A stretch of 64,000 nt of DNA from Maratus speciosus (GCA_963932465.1 OZ010799.1:161940761-162004760), one strand, 5' to 3'; positions 43,081-55,382 are shown, numbered from the stretch's first letter. The notes: generated by a model from the sequence alone, not told the origin. Program-made: numbers and translations.

Positions 43081-43925
43081 TTTATTCAGACCAGTGATTC
43101 GCACAAGTTTTTATAAAATAGCGTCATTAGATTTACGACGGTATCATCTTACCTGTCATTAAACAAGGTGAATCTTTCGTTTTCGAAAAGTGGTGCCAAT
43201 AAGCAATCTGAATTTTTAAACCGGAATTTAATGCGACAGTTAATTGGTTAAAAAATATTAAGAGAGAACCTTTCTTTTTTTATATTCCATTAATTAATGC
43301 TCATTAATTCAGAGCTCATTAATAAACAGCGTACATAATGTTTAAGGTTTTACTATGGAAAAAACTCTGAATATTGCATACATATGAATGTATTTTTGCT
43401 ATGTTAGGACACTGGTATATTTTTCTGCTATTAGCATAGATTAGAAAAATATAATTTTGTGAAAAATCAAATATAAAATGATAAGGGCTATTTTCATGAG
43501 TACTTGTAGTGTACGTCACATGCTACAAACTCTGTCTATCAGTATTTTAGAATGGAAAAATGTGACTTATTTTATCGGAGATATCTCATTAATTGAATAA
43601 GGCCAAGCACACTTTTCGAAAATAACGGTGTCCAACAAACATAGCAGTTATCCGCTATGTGACTTACACTAAAAAAACCCATGGAACTAGCCTAAGGTAT
43701 CTAGGCAGGGGTATACACTTGGTTTCAAAATGGTATGAACAGCCAGCTTTTCAAGCGTAAAAAGGAGTAAAATGCTACAACAAAAGCTTAAGACATTGGA
43801 GCGCTACAAAAAACAGAAATATTTATGCTTTATAACAAAATATAATTTAAACAATCATTTTTATATGTAGGAAACTTCATGTCTCCATTTTGGGGTGCTG
43901 CATAATGATATGAAAACTGGCGAAA
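43081..43925. other. Non-coding stretch
   Basis: Nothing coding was recognised. Confidence 0.5.
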
Positions 43926-43929
43926 AATA

Positions 43930-44521
43930 CAGCTCAGTAGCCAATGTATGCACTAATTTTTCAATTAATACAAAAATCACGCCCCTGCATGGAACGAACC
44001 AACTCTTTTAATGCATTTTAATCTTTTTCTTTCCAGTTGGAGGTAATGAAACCTTTAAAATCTTAAATTTTGGCACACTATTTCCCATTTGAAAACTTCT
44101 CTAACCAGTAGCCTCCACACGTTCTCCATTGGGTTTAAATTAAGAGAAACATATGGCCATGGTATCATATGCAGAGATTCCAAGCTGCCACTAATCTTAA
44201 GTAATGCGTTGATTAATTTGACCCAGTTTAGCAACGTTTCGAACCAGAAAATTTATTTCATGAATGTTTATTTATGTAATTTCAGTTTTCTATGTGGAAC
44301 TTATTTAAATTCGTCTCTGAAAAACATTTCTAGTGCGAAATGTATTGAACCAGGGTTAAATTAACCCACATATTACGGAGGATTAGTGGCAACTTGGCAC
44401 CTCTGCATATGCAACCATGATTCAGGAACCATTTCCAAATTCTTTTTGCTGCGCGGACTGATGTATTGTGCTGATTGAATATCACTAAAAGTCTACCAAT
44501 TGCCTCAACAAAACGCAACAA
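43930..44521 (-). pseudogene. Tc1-like transposase relic split by a MITE
   Basis: On the minus strand a segment near 44520-44415 reads NTSVRAAKRIWKWFLNHG, the region around the second catalytic Asp, though the Asp itself is changed. After the MITE, SLNLNPMENVWRLLVREVFK (about 44145-44080) is the Tc1 'DLNPIENVW' box with the last acidic residue. Multiple stops. Confidence 0.8.
44170..44407. mobile_element. MITE with ~60-bp inverted repeats (TA target)
   Basis: The ends TGCAGAGATTCCAAGCTGCC and, reversed, TGCAGAGGTGCCAAGTTGCC are flanked by TA (44168-44169 and 44408-44409). The element sits exactly between the two recognisable parts of the Tc1 relic. Confidence 0.85.
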
Positions 44522-44779
44522 GTTACTTCAAATGGATTCATTCATTTATTCAGTCAGAGAGAAACACAACATTGACTTTACCGGCAGGACTCTCCGTCAG
44601 AACTATCCAAAGTGACTTTGTTTTCGTCACAAAATTTTACACTTTCATATTCAAGATTCTAGGAGATGTGATCTTTTTACCAATACAGGCGATTTTCTGG
44701 TGCTTTTTAGTCATACGTGGTTCATACCTTAGAGATTCTGGTTCTGTTGACAAAGAGCTTTTTTGGATATACGCTATAA

Positions 44780-45020
44780 TATTTCCAGATTTGTAAGAAA
44801 AATTTCACATGAATAAGCCGTTAAAATAAGACAAAGTTTTCTATTCAAATTTTACTGATGGTAATTTACTTCGGCGGTAATCAGAAACTGTTGATACGAT
44901 GTAAAAAATCAGCCGCCATCTTTTGACAACCTCCTTATTTACTTCCCTTGCAACTGGTAGACTCTACACTATATGTCTCCTCATCTTTATTCATAACTTC
45001 ATTGCAACGATATGTTTTTT
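44780..45020. repeat. Dispersed repeat, copy 1 (others at 48420-49140 and 54140-54760)
   Basis: The landmarks 'ttttctattcaaattttact', 'gccgccatcttttgacaac', 'ttacttc..tcgcaactggt' and 'ctctacac..tatgtctcctc' occur in the same order in all three places. No coding capacity. Confidence 0.85.
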
Positions 45021-45123
45021 TTTGATAATTTGTATTTCCATTGAATTTGACGTTTGATTTTCACTTTGCCATTGTTTATTTTTTAAAAATTGTGGTAATT
45101 GTCTCCAGAATGGCGTTTTATGA

Positions 45124-45763
45124 TACAGCGGAGCACCGATTATACGAACTACAATCAACCGAACTTCCAATTATCCGAACAGCCAATTTTTCTCAAAAAA
45201 TATTTTTCTACCGAACTTCCAATTATCCGAACAGGCTATTTCTCTCAATTTTTTTTAAAAGGAACTGCCAATTATCCAAACACCCTATTAGACCTGGATA
45301 TCAGATTTTAGATGATGATGAGATTGTGGATGATATTCAAGACGAAACAGATATTGAAAACGAATGCTCTGAAAGTGATCAAGGTCGAAGCCTTTGAATG
45401 TTTGGAAACAGCTATGAAATGGCTCTAACGGCAGAAGAATGCTGATCCTATTCAACTAACGTATTTCAGAAGAATTCGAGATATGGCAGCATGGAAAAGA
45501 ATGTCTTCGTTGAAGCAAGAAACAATCGAAAGCTTTTTTGCTTAAATTATAATCTCTGGCGTTCAGAAAGTAATAATAATAAAAAAAATTAAAACGACAA
45601 AAATCAATTTTTAAACATGCCAGCATTAACTAGTACTGTCAGTCTAATGCGTGGATAAAGTGTAAAGATTTTAGTATAGTCAGGTACATCCGTTAAATTA
45701 TCTGTCCATTTATCCGAACTAGGGTCGGTCCCGACTTGTTCGAATAATCGGCCCTCTACTGTA
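45124..45763 (+). mobile_element. Tigger/pogo element with internal deletion
   Basis: The ends TACAGCGGAGCACCGATTAT and, reversed, TACAGTAGAGGGCCGATTAT include TA at both edges. Three subterminal repeats of 'ccaattatccgaaca' lie inside the left end. Only the last part of the transposase gene remains in the 640 bp. Confidence 0.9.
45300..45545 (+). pseudogene. Tigger/jerky-type transposase, C-terminal fragment
   Basis: An acidic stretch (DDDEIVDDIQDETDIENE), then VEAFECLETAMKWL, an in-frame stop in place of one codon near 45424 with a frameshift, and RRIRDMAAWKRMSSLKQETI ending FFA. This is the standard C-terminus of Tigger transposases; the DDE core is deleted. Confidence 0.88.
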
Positions 45764-46731
45764 ATTGTTTATGAATTTATGCCGTGATTTCACATACTTA
45801 GAATGCAGGGCTCTCAGCGTTCCTAAAATTTTCGCACTTTACTACCTGTATTTTAAATAAAAATTCTTCGTGGTAGATTCCTTTAACATCTATAATACAA
45901 ATATACAATAAAGATTACCGTTTTAAAATAGTGGCAGCAAAGTGTGAAAATTTTAGAAACACTGCGAACACTGATAGTGTGTTCATATCATTATGAAACT
46001 CAGTGTATGTGAAATAGATTTAAAATATTGACATTTATCGAGCCCTAATCATTTTTTCTACTCAATAAACTGAAAATATAAGCACACCGTTACTTTTTCT
46101 AAACTAAAATAATCACATTGTTTAACAGTAATAGTTCTGTCATTAAATAAAGCGAAGGTGGTAAAAACAAATGATTTCAAAAACTGTGAGTAACGGAGCA
46201 AATTAACTTTTCTTGCACAAAAGGCGTATTAGCAAAACTGTTATTTTTTTTATGGGGCTGGAACATCGCATGTCTCAACGAATATATTTTTTTATTCTAT
46301 CCATACCACTTTTGGATAAATAGTCTCTGCGATACACTTATTCTACGATATTTTCAAGCGATATTTACCACAAAGAATATTCATTGTAAATTGTGATATG
46401 ATTAAATATTAAAATAGTTGTCATTCCTGGCCTTAAAAAGATTTATGAACGGTGTATTGATCTGTTGTATATTATTAACATGCTGATTGCCATGCGTACA
46501 ACCTGCTGTTTACACTTTAAATTTATTAAGGTATTTTCTGTACCGCCGGCTGTAACGTTACCCATTATTTTAACTATTTCATTTTCTGCAGATTTTACAT
46601 CTTCTTGAAGGATACGATATTGAGCAGTATTCGGTACGTATAGAAGGCCGTTGTTACGTGAACATTTGGTACGTTCAAATGGAGTATGAACGTAAATAAT
46701 TTATTTTATATAACTTTTTATTTTGTAAAAC
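45764..46731. other. Non-coding stretch
   Basis: Nothing coding or repeated was recognised. Confidence 0.5.
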
Positions 46732-47284
46732 TTAACCCCTTAACGGTCGCTTAATATTTGGAAAAACCATCAAAAAAGTATCCATTTATTTTATTACAGA
46801 AATTGAATGATTATAAGGTTTCTGTATAAAATATGCAATTAGATTTTTTTTAAGGCAAAAAAAAAAGATGTTATAGAACAAATTCACATTTGTGGAAAAG
46901 CCAGCATGTGGGATTTCTGTGTTTTAATGTTTTTTTTTTTTTTACACCATACAAATTAATGCGCATAAGATCTTTATTTTTCACATCTTAGATCTTTATT
47001 TATCATCATCAAACAAATTTTTACACATTAAATTTTCATTATTAATAACTCTTTTGAGTGTGATATATTTCGAAACTTACAATACGAAGTCCAACACCAC
47101 AACCAGCGCCAAAAACCCAAACGCTAATATTCAAAGACTTCAGACGGGAATGCCAATTAATTTTTTATGGTTTCAAAAGTTTTTTTCAGCAATAAACCTC
47201 CAGCCCGGAAATATGACGGGCACGAGAAATAACGAACGACACCTCAACCCGTGATATTGACGGGAGCGAGAATTAAGGGGTTAA
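46732..47284 (-). mobile_element. TTAA-flanked element, sibling of 56756-57293
   Basis: TTAA 46732-46735 and 47281-47284. Minus-strand start CCCCTTAATTCTCGCTCCCG; the other end is CCCCTTAACGGTCGC on the plus strand. The interior 'gttatagaacaaat', 'ttgcatattttat'-type and 'cccg..atat...cgggagcgag' blocks are shared, inverted, with the 57-kb copy. Confidence 0.88.
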
Positions 47285-47667
47285 ATGCATGAATTATTTG
47301 TTTAGAATTATGCTATTTATTTTTATATCAAAGATTAGACAGCAGAAATGTTAAGATATATTTTTGCAATTTTTTCAGGAATATTATTTTTGTATAAATA
47401 TACTGGTTGCTAAAGGAATTTTTGAAGTGCGCTATTTGCATAGCACAAAAACTTAATTTTTATTCCAAAGAGAAAAACGAAACTAGCTATTTTTTTAATA
47501 AAATCTTCCTTTTAGAATATATGTGGAAACAAACATTTATTTGCTAGCAAAATCACCCATAAATTTTGGTGTGAGTCAATAATTCCATCCTTTTACAAAC
47601 ATAATGACTTTGGGAACTACATCTAACAGTGAAACCTTAGGACACTTTTTTATGTATGTGGTGGCAC

Positions 47668-47775
47668 TTAACCCTCTCGCCGCGCAACCCGAGATTTCCT
47701 CAGGCAACGTAAAAGTAGCTAAATTTGCGCAACCCGAGATTACCTGGGGGTTCCATTTTTACCGTCTAATTAACC
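47668..47775 (+). mobile_element. TTAA element end with duplicated motif
   Basis: TTAACCCTCTCGCC followed by two copies of 'GCGCAACCCGAGATTWCCT' 48 bp apart. No matching right end was seen. Confidence 0.45.
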
Positions 47776-48420
47776 CTCCTTGATTATTCCCACCAGTTAT
47801 TTTTTATTGTAAATTTTGCCTTATTTCGGATATTTTCCCCTATTAAATTAGACAATTTTTGTTTGAAAAACCGGCGACAAAAGAATAAATATTCTTAAAA
47901 TCGCTTGTTAAACATGCAATTTTTGAAGCTATTTTGATGAAACAATTACGCAGTGAGAGGTTTTACGTGCTGGACTTCGATTTTTAAACGACACAAGCGT
48001 CGGTCTCTATTGAAAATATCTGGTTTGTTCATTACTTCGTTACGTTTTCACAATTATGTATTAGTGAAAATATCTTCGACAAAACATTTTAACGAATTCA
48101 ATATAAAATAGCTTACATCCTAATAAAAGGTACAATGATGAATTAACATTCAGAATTTTCTGTATTAGGTAATGAATCTATAAATCTTATATTTAAATTC
48201 ATGTTCTAATTCGAGAAAATAATTAAAAACCCGCCCACCGTCAATGACAATTTGTTAAATTCTGCAAAAAATAATAGTAACCGAACACAAACTGTTACTT
48301 GATTTATTCTTTTCAAATAATGATTTAATTGTATAGTTATTATGTGAGAAATAAAAATCAACCTTGTACTTTCAAAGAGTTCTGTAATTTGTAACGAAGC
48401 ATAAAATATTATCTGAACAG
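47776..48420. other. Non-coding stretch
   Basis: Nothing recognised. Confidence 0.5.
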
Positions 48421-49140
48421 CTATTTAAATCATGGAAGTATTAATAAAGAGGAATTGACATATCCTTAAAATAGTGAAGTTTCAACTATAAATGCTTTCG
48501 CAAGGTACAATTGCCTGTGGTGGAAACTTACAACAGTAAATTTATATAGAAATTTTCTCCGTATTTAAACGCCTTGTTAACGGAAAATTTCAGTCATAAA
48601 TAATGGCAGAGACGGATTTTCATTTATACTGGTGAATGTTTACCTTTGCGGTAGTCAGGTCCAGCGTTTCTGCCATATTGTGACAACCACTGAAACAAAC
48701 TGACTGCTTTACCAGGCAAATTGACAACAGTAAAATCAAATACAAGTTATTATCACATTTGTGAGAAAATATTTACATCAAGAAGACGCTTAAATAAGAC
48801 AAAAATTTTCTATTCAATTTTACTGGTGAGAAGTTTGCCCCGGTTGTATTCAAAAACTGTAGATCCGATATTTAAAATCCGGCATCTTGTGACAACCTCC
48901 TCAGTTACTTCACTCGCAACTGGTGGACACTACACTACACTGTTAAAAATCTATACCATTTGCTGCATCGTCACTATACCACTTTTATAGAATATCTCTA
49001 TTCTGGCCAATGAGAATGCTCCATGATACAGTGAAGTGACCGTTTTCTGTAAAAGCGGTGGAGTGACGATGCAGCAAATGTTACAGATTTTTAACAATGT
49101 ATATGTCTCCTCCTATTTATTCATTACTTCATTATTTAAA
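48420..49140. repeat. Dispersed repeat, copy 2, with nested MITE
   Basis: It aligns with 54140-54760 over its whole length ('ataaagaggaattgacatat' to 'atgtctcctcctatttattc') and with 44780-45020 at its right end. Confidence 0.85.
48938..49099. mobile_element. 162-bp hairpin MITE with TA target and empty sites
   Basis: Arms of about 50 bp start CACTGTTAAAAATCTATACC and, reversed, CATTGTTAAAAATCTGTAAC. They are flanked by TA (48936-48937 and 49100-49101). The sibling repeat at 44968-44985 reads 'ctacactatatgtctcc' with no insert. Confidence 0.92.
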
Positions 49141-49915
49141 TGCACACTTCTAACAGTCAAGGAATTTTTTTTATAACCTAGATTCCATTCAAAAAGATTC
49201 CATGCCGGTAATCTTTTTCACTAGGTTGGCCTTTGCGCCTATTAAGCAATTAATTTGAAATATGTTTTTCATTTGAAATATTGTGTGCAAGGTGAATGTT
49301 TCTCTCTGGAAAAATTCCCATATATTAATAAAATATTCTATTCTATTTCTATTAGACTATAATTTGTTAAGCTGCCTATGCAAGCAACTTACTACATGAA
49401 TATAATTTCTTACTGAAAACAAACATTCTCAATGGTAAGAGTTTTATTGCTTTAAATATTTGTTTTATATTCTTTCCGGTAACAATTAAATATTTTTCTT
49501 CTAAAGACGGGTTTTTTTTTAAAGCTTACAAATACGAATGTTTCCTACTTGTGGGGCTCAACCTTTTTTTCATGAACGTCGTTAACCACGAGAATTCCGA
49601 AAATAATTTGGACCTTATTTAATTTTAAAGTTCCTGTCATTAAATGATAAAAACATTTCTATACTAAAATACAGTCGCTTGGTGGTCGACGGGCGACATA
49701 TTGAAGACCCCTATTTCACACAATATTATACAAGTTTGCCTGAATCGACAGTTCTTTAATCGACTTTTGTTTATGGCAGCTACTACTTTTGGTCGTTATT
49801 ATGCATGTTTGTCGGCAATTTTCCATCTCACCCTGAAAACCAGGCCTGGGCGATAACACAAAAATGGTGGTTGCCGAAAGCGGATTTTTTTTTTTTTTTC
49901 AGCTTGGGTTCTACG
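49141..49915. other. Non-coding stretch
   Basis: Nothing recognised; a T run lies at 49886-49900. Confidence 0.5.
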
Positions 49916-49919
49916 GTGG

Positions 49920-50770
49920 GCCGAAAAATATTTTTTAGAAATTGATTTTGTCATAGTACGCAAAAGTTGTGTAATGGGTCAGTTAGAACTCACAAAATCT
50001 TTCATCAAAATTGCTCAATATTTAACTGCGCCCCTCTAAAATTGAAAAACTGAAAAAAAGAGAAAAATCATTTTTGTGAAAAAATAAATTTTGAAAATCT
50101 TTCTAAAATTTTTATTGGCATACAGGGAAAATGTTACATAATGGGTTAGTTAGAACCCACAAAATTTTTTATCAATTTCTATCAATTCTATCAATCCCTC
50201 TGACATCAAAAATTGAAGAAAAATGAAAATTATATTAGATTTTCTAAAAAACTGTTCTATGGTACCTACTATATTGAAATCTAATATTGAAAAACTGAAA
50301 AAAAGAGAAAAATCGTTTATTGTGAAAAAATATATTTTGAAAATGTTTATTGGCATACCGTGGAAATGTTAATAATGAGTCAGTTAGAACATACAAAAAT
50401 TATATCAATTTCTATCAATATTGTACCCCCCCCCCCCCTCTGACATCAAAAATTGAAGAGAAAAGAAAAATATATTGAATTTTCTAAAATACTGTACTAT
50501 GGTACCTACCTCGAAGTAGGTACCATAGTTCAGTTTTTCAATATTAGATCTAATATTGAAAAATCGAAAAAGAAAAGAGAAAAATCGTTTTTTGTGAAAA
50601 AATAAACTTTGAAAATGTTTATTGGCATACAGTGAAAATGTTAATAAGTCAGTTAGAACGTACAAAAATTATATCAATTTCTATCAATATTGAACACCGC
50701 CCCTATACATAAAAAATTGAAGAAAAGTGAAAGCTATATTGGATTTTCTAAAAAACTGTATTATGGAAAT
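49920..50770. repeat. Four tandem units of ~240-270 bp
   Basis: 'agagaaaaatcgtttt.tgtg', 'tttattggcataca', 'tcagttagaac..acaaaa' and 'ttgaaga.aa..aaa' recur near 50060, 50304 and 50577, with a partial first unit from 49925. The third unit has an internal hairpin 'atggtacctacctcgaagta' folding back on 'ggtaccat' (50500-50530). Confidence 0.85.
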
Positions 50771-50910
50771 TAATTTTCCAAATTGGTATTGACATTAATA
50801 TTTTTCATATTAATTTTAATTAAGCATATTTTTATTGAATTGTACACAGACAAAATACAGATCAGAACAAAATCTATAAATCTGAAGTGCATTTAATAAT
50901 ATCGTACCTC

Positions 50911-51300
50911 ATGTGTGGCCACAATTACTACAGCAGTACTGGCTGATTTCGTTTTATTTTCACATGAGAATCAAACTTATGTAGTTGATAAAAACAAAGT
51001 GAGAAGGGAACTAGAGAAAAAAAAAAGGAAAGAATTAAGGGGCAATGATTTAAAGGCATTTGAATTGACACCTCTTAAGAGTTTGTATTTTGACGGGCGC
51101 AAAGATGATACCTTATAACAATTATCTCGTCATCGAAAATTAACATCAGAAGTGTATGTAGCATTAATAGAGGAAGCAGGTAGCAAGTATATAGGTGATA
51201 TATCGTTAACTGCTGGTTAAAGTGCAAAAGAAATAGACCATGGTATTATCACATTTACAATAAAAAAGAAAAGTGCCCAGCTAAACTGATGGCATTGAGC
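50911..51300 (+). pseudogene. N-terminal part of an unnamed transposase-like gene
   Basis: Frame pieces AVLADFVLFSHENQTYVVDK, ELTPLKSLYFDGRKDDTL and LIEEAGSKYIGDISLTAG follow each other, with stops between. I recognise the type (multi-copy proteins in arthropod genomes with 'TPLKSL.FDGRKD', 'CDGTN' and 'FPCH.Q.VER' blocks) but not a named family. The gene continues after the tandem repeat at 52160. Confidence 0.65.
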
Positions 51301-51349
51301 TCACAGACTATTCATACTAATTGTATATTATACTCTTATTTTAAATAAT

Positions 51350-52120
51350 AATGCCACTCAAAAAAATAAGTGAAGGGGAATTAGCCCCCGTTTCCCCCTT
51401 TATACTTAATCAGTGAACCTCCAAATCTAATCAGGGAAGCTCCTTATCATAATAAACCGGTATACCAAATTTGGAGCAAATCGAATAATCTTGCAAAAAA
51501 GAAATATTTATCTAAATTAAGGGGGTGGACTAACCCCCCCCCTTTATCCTTAACAAATTAATCGCCAAAACGAATCAGGGAAGCTCCTTAACATAATAAA
51601 CCGGTATACCAACTTCGGAGCAAATCGAATCATTCTGCATGAAAAACCCATTTATCTAAATTAAGAGGGGCGGGCTAACCTCCCTTTTCCTCCTCTACCC
51701 TTAACCAATGAACCCCAAAACTAATCAGGGAAGTTCCTTAACATAATAAACCGGTATACCATATTCGGAGCAAATCGAATCATTCTGCATGAAAAACACA
51801 TTTATCTGAATTAAGGGGGGTGGACTAACCCCGTTTTTCCCCCTTTATCCTTAACCAATGAACTCCCAAAACTAATCAGGGAAGTTCCTTAACATAATAA
51901 ACCGGTATATCAAATTCTGAGCAAATCGAATCATTCTGCATGAAAAACCCATTTATCTGAATTAAGGGGGGGGGGTGGACTAACCCGTTTTTCCCCCTTT
52001 ATCCTTAACCAAGGAACTCCAAAAACTAATCAGCGAAGCGCCTTATCACAGTGAACCTAGGAAAAAATTTTGAAGCAAATCGGATGTTTCTATCAAGAGT
52101 TATCGCGTTATGTACGTACG
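51350..52120. repeat. Five tandem ~150-bp units
   Basis: 'aatcagggaagctcctta', 'ataataaaccggtatacca' and 'gagcaaatcgaatcattctg' recur near 51429, 51573, 51723, 51873 and 52028. The array ends in an ACGT/ACAT microsatellite (52114-52130). It splits the decayed gene on either side. Confidence 0.93.
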
Positions 52121-52159
52121 TACATACATACAGAACGGGCGGGCACATTAGCTCTCAGG

Positions 52160-53184
52160 CTTTGATAGCCTGTGAGCTAAAAACGTACAATATGTGTTTG
52201 CAGAACCTGTCGGTTATCGGATGTGACGGAACAAATATAAATGCAGGATGGAAAGGCGGAGTTATACGTTTGCTTGAGACATACCGTGGAAGACCATTAG
52301 AATGAAGGAATGTATGCATATTACATAGAAATGAGTTGCCACTAAGCCACCTTATTCTGGGAAGGGACCTTTGCACAAAAGGACCGTATTCATCATCTGG
52401 ACCTGTTGTATTGCTTCTAAAAGATTGCGAAAAAAATCCACTGGTTAAATTTAATAAAATTCACTGTACTCTTCATCCTATGGATTTGAAAGATATCCAA
52501 AAGCTAAGTACTGACCAACAATATTTGTATCGCACCTGTCTTGCCATAAAAATGGTACTCGCCCTTCTAACGTGACTGGCAATAACACAGGTAAACTTAG
52601 TCATGCATGATAGTTGACCGCTGCAAATCATTTGTTACGGTTACACATTAGCACTCCGAGGCCGTCACAAAATTTTATAACACTCGTGAAGTATGTAATG
52701 CTGGTGTAAGCTCCAGTGTAGTTTGAGATAAAAATTAAATCGAATTGCCTGTATGGTTCCAAACATTTCTGGAAAATTATTTCCCTTGCAAGGCAGCTTC
52801 CAGATAATGTTAAGCAAATTATTTACAAAGTATTCTCAAACAAAGCATATTTTGCTCATCCTGAACACCTATAATTAACAATGCTACATTCTAAAATTCT
52901 GGGAATTAGCAGTTAGGCGTATTCTTATCGCCCATGATAAGAAGACGAACTTAGTTGGATTGCGCTTTTCCAAGCTTCCCAATCTCAATTTTGAAGCAGC
53001 CTATTATGTTGATTTAATTGATTGGTCAAAAACTGTTGTAACAGAGCCACCTCTTACAATGCATATAAAGGACAAGGACTTGAAAGAAATGTGCAAAGAA
53101 AAACTTTTCCCAGTACTAACTTTTGAGGAATTCCCATGTCACTCGCAATCTGTTGAAAAACTAATATCTGTAGCTGCAATGTAG
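52160..53184 (+). pseudogene. Central and C-terminal part of the same unnamed transposase-like gene
   Basis: In order: LSVIGCDGTNINAGWKGGVI and RLLETYRGRPLE (52208-52305), LHRNELPLSHLI (52318-52352), LSTDQQYLYRTCLAIK (52504-52550), NKAYFAHPEHL near 52845, and LRFSKLPNLNFEAAYYVDLI with TEPPLTMHI and FPCHSQSVEKLISVAAM (52960-53184). Stops and shifts separate the blocks. The conserved Asp in CDGTN and the RNELPL block suggest a transposase-type nuclease fold, but this is inference. About 1.0 kb of the original gene is collinear. Confidence 0.7.
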
Positions 53185-53960
53185 CTGAAAATCACCCATT
53201 AGATAGCGCTACCATGCTGCCTTTTGCAGCATTAACACAATTTTCGCAACAGATCGCCCAACAGATGGCGCTGCTGTGCTTCATTTTTCACGATTTCTGC
53301 AATAGCTCTGTCTCGAAAACTAATGCACGTATTTTCATCAAACTTCAGGTTCAGTTAGTACTTGATATGAGTTTGTGCTGATAACGTTTTGGTGAAAATC
53401 ACCCATTACCCATGAGCTATTGCTACCATACTGCCTTTTGCAGCATTTGCACAATTTTTGCAACAGCTCTATCTCAAGAACTAATGCACGGATTTTCATG
53501 ACACTTCAGATTTCGTTAGCCCTTGATATAAATTAGTACTTATCCCGTGTTGGTATAAATCGCCCAACAGGTGGCGCTGCTGTGCTGCATTTTTCACCAT
53601 TTCCGCAATAGCTCTATCTCAAGATTAATGCACGAATTTTGAGCTAACTTTATATTTAGTTAGATGTTGACACAAGTTATTGCTGATTAAGTTTTGGTGA
53701 TAATCTCAAAATAGGTGGCGCTGTTATGCAGGAATTTTCACGGTTTTCTCAATAACAAATCGATCGATTTCGCAATCTATCTCAAAAACTAACGCAACGA
53801 TTTTCTCCAAACTTTAGATTCAGTCAGACGTTGACGTAAGTTGTTGCTGATTATGTTTTGGTATAAATCACCCAATAACGCTGCTAGGCTGCATTTTGCT
53901 AGATTTACACGATTTCAGCGACAGTCATATCTCAAGAACTAATGCACGGAATTTCATGTC
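53185..53960. repeat. Five tandem ~145-165-bp units
   Basis: 'tatctcaagaactaatgcacg' (or variants) recurs near 53315, 53478, 53620, 53785 and 53935, with 'gtggcgctgctgtgctgcat' and 'ttgctgatta.gttttggt' between. It follows the stop region of the decayed gene directly. Confidence 0.9.
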
Positions 53961-54139
53961 TATAGAATCCTCATGAGGGGCATATATTGCCATTTAATTT
54001 AGACAGTGCCATAGTGAATTTTGAAGTATTGCCATGTATGAGATAGAATAAAGTTTTGGATTGGTACATCCGACTAGTTTTAAAGAAGAATTAAAATTTT
54101 GATTTTGGAATAAATGAAATTTTATCCAGATATTATATT

Positions 54140-54760
54140 ATTTTAAGCAATAAAAACTATTTTTATTGAACTATATGCGCAGAATGGAAATGTCAATAAA
54201 GAGGAATCGACATATGTTCAAACTGATGAAGCTTCAACTGTAATCTGCTTCGCAGCGGCTCATTACCGCCGGGGCAAAATTTCACCTGTAAATATGAATA
54301 TAAATTTTATTCTTATTTAAATGCCTTATTAATCCACAATTTGGGTAACAGTTATAGCAAAAAACATACATTCTTTTTTACTGGTGAAAATTTATTTCGG
54401 CAGTAGTCAGGACCTGCATTTACGCCATATTGTGACAACCTACACAACTTCCTGTCGTGTCTGTGAAAACGACTATAATACCCCTGATAATTTCCACCAG
54501 TAAAAACGAATAGAGAATTTTACCATATTTGTAAGAGAAATTTTATATGAATAAGCCTCAAAAACAAGGAGAACATTTCTATTCAAAATTTACTGGCGGA
54601 TGTTTGTTCCGGCGGTAATCAGAAACTCTTGATTCGATGGAAAAAAATATGCCGCCATCTTTTGACAACATCTTCAGTTACTTCACTCGTAATTGGTAGA
54701 CTCTACATAACATGTATCCTCCTCGTTATTCATATCTCCATTATACGCACATGTATATTG
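54140..54760. repeat. Dispersed repeat, copy 3
   Basis: Same order of landmarks as 48420-49140, without the MITE. Confidence 0.85.
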
Positions 54761-55019
54761 AGATTATTTACAAGAAAACAAAAGCATAAAAATCGTCCAG
54801 GTCCTTTTTATTGATAAACATTATGTAAATTACCATTATCCTCTCGAAATAATGATGTTTCGTGTTTCAACGCTGCCATTGAAATACTCAAGGCCAGACG
54901 AAACGAGTTGCGCGTCATCACCAATCGACCAATTTCTCACTAGTGTAGGAATTTTTGAATTTTTTTAACCGGAAAATTTTAATTAGCAATTTTATTTTAT
55001 TTGTGAAATATCTATTATT
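54761..55019. other. Non-coding stretch
   Basis: Nothing recognised. Confidence 0.5.
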
Positions 55020-55249
55020 TTAACCCATTGAGGGGCGCCGTTTGCAGTCTGCATACGGTTAATTTTAATGCCGAAATTAACAAATCGGACCAGGAATTAT
55101 TTAGTACACTTTCGATCTCATAATAAACATGGGGGGGGGGAAAAAAAAAGCTTTTGATTCTTTTCAAATAAATTTGTTCATATATTGCGGTGTGAATTAA
55201 ATATTTGAACATTTTTAGAGCAGAAATGCCTTGCCCCTGAAAGGGTTAA
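55020..55249. mobile_element. TTAA-flanked MITE
   Basis: TTAA 55020-55023 and 55246-55249; ends CCCATTGAGGGGC and, reversed, CCCTTTCAGGGGC. Related ends are at 58441 (CCCTTTCAGGAGC) and 12037 (right end, 'gcccctgatagggttaa'). Confidence 0.85.
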
Positions 55250-55262
55250 ATAATAATATCTA

Positions 55263-55382
55263 TGTAAACTTACTGGTGAGAATTTGGAATCCCCCAATAA
55301 AAAATCAGCCAGATGCGATGACATTCCCCGTCTGGCTGAATTTTTATTTACGGATTCCAAACTCTCACCAGTACGTTTAAAC
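55263..55382. mobile_element. 120-bp hairpin MITE
   Basis: Arms of about 50 bp ('gtaaacttactggtgagaat' and 'aaaaatcagccaga' on the left) pair with 55331-55382, leaving a 17-base loop. The target duplication is unclear. Confidence 0.8.

Noticed and set aside
43036..47284. One 4.2-kb TTAA element with matching CCCCTTAATTCTCGC ends
   Set aside because: The right end belongs to the complete 46732-47284 element, whose own left end is at 46732; the 43036 end is a separate truncated copy.
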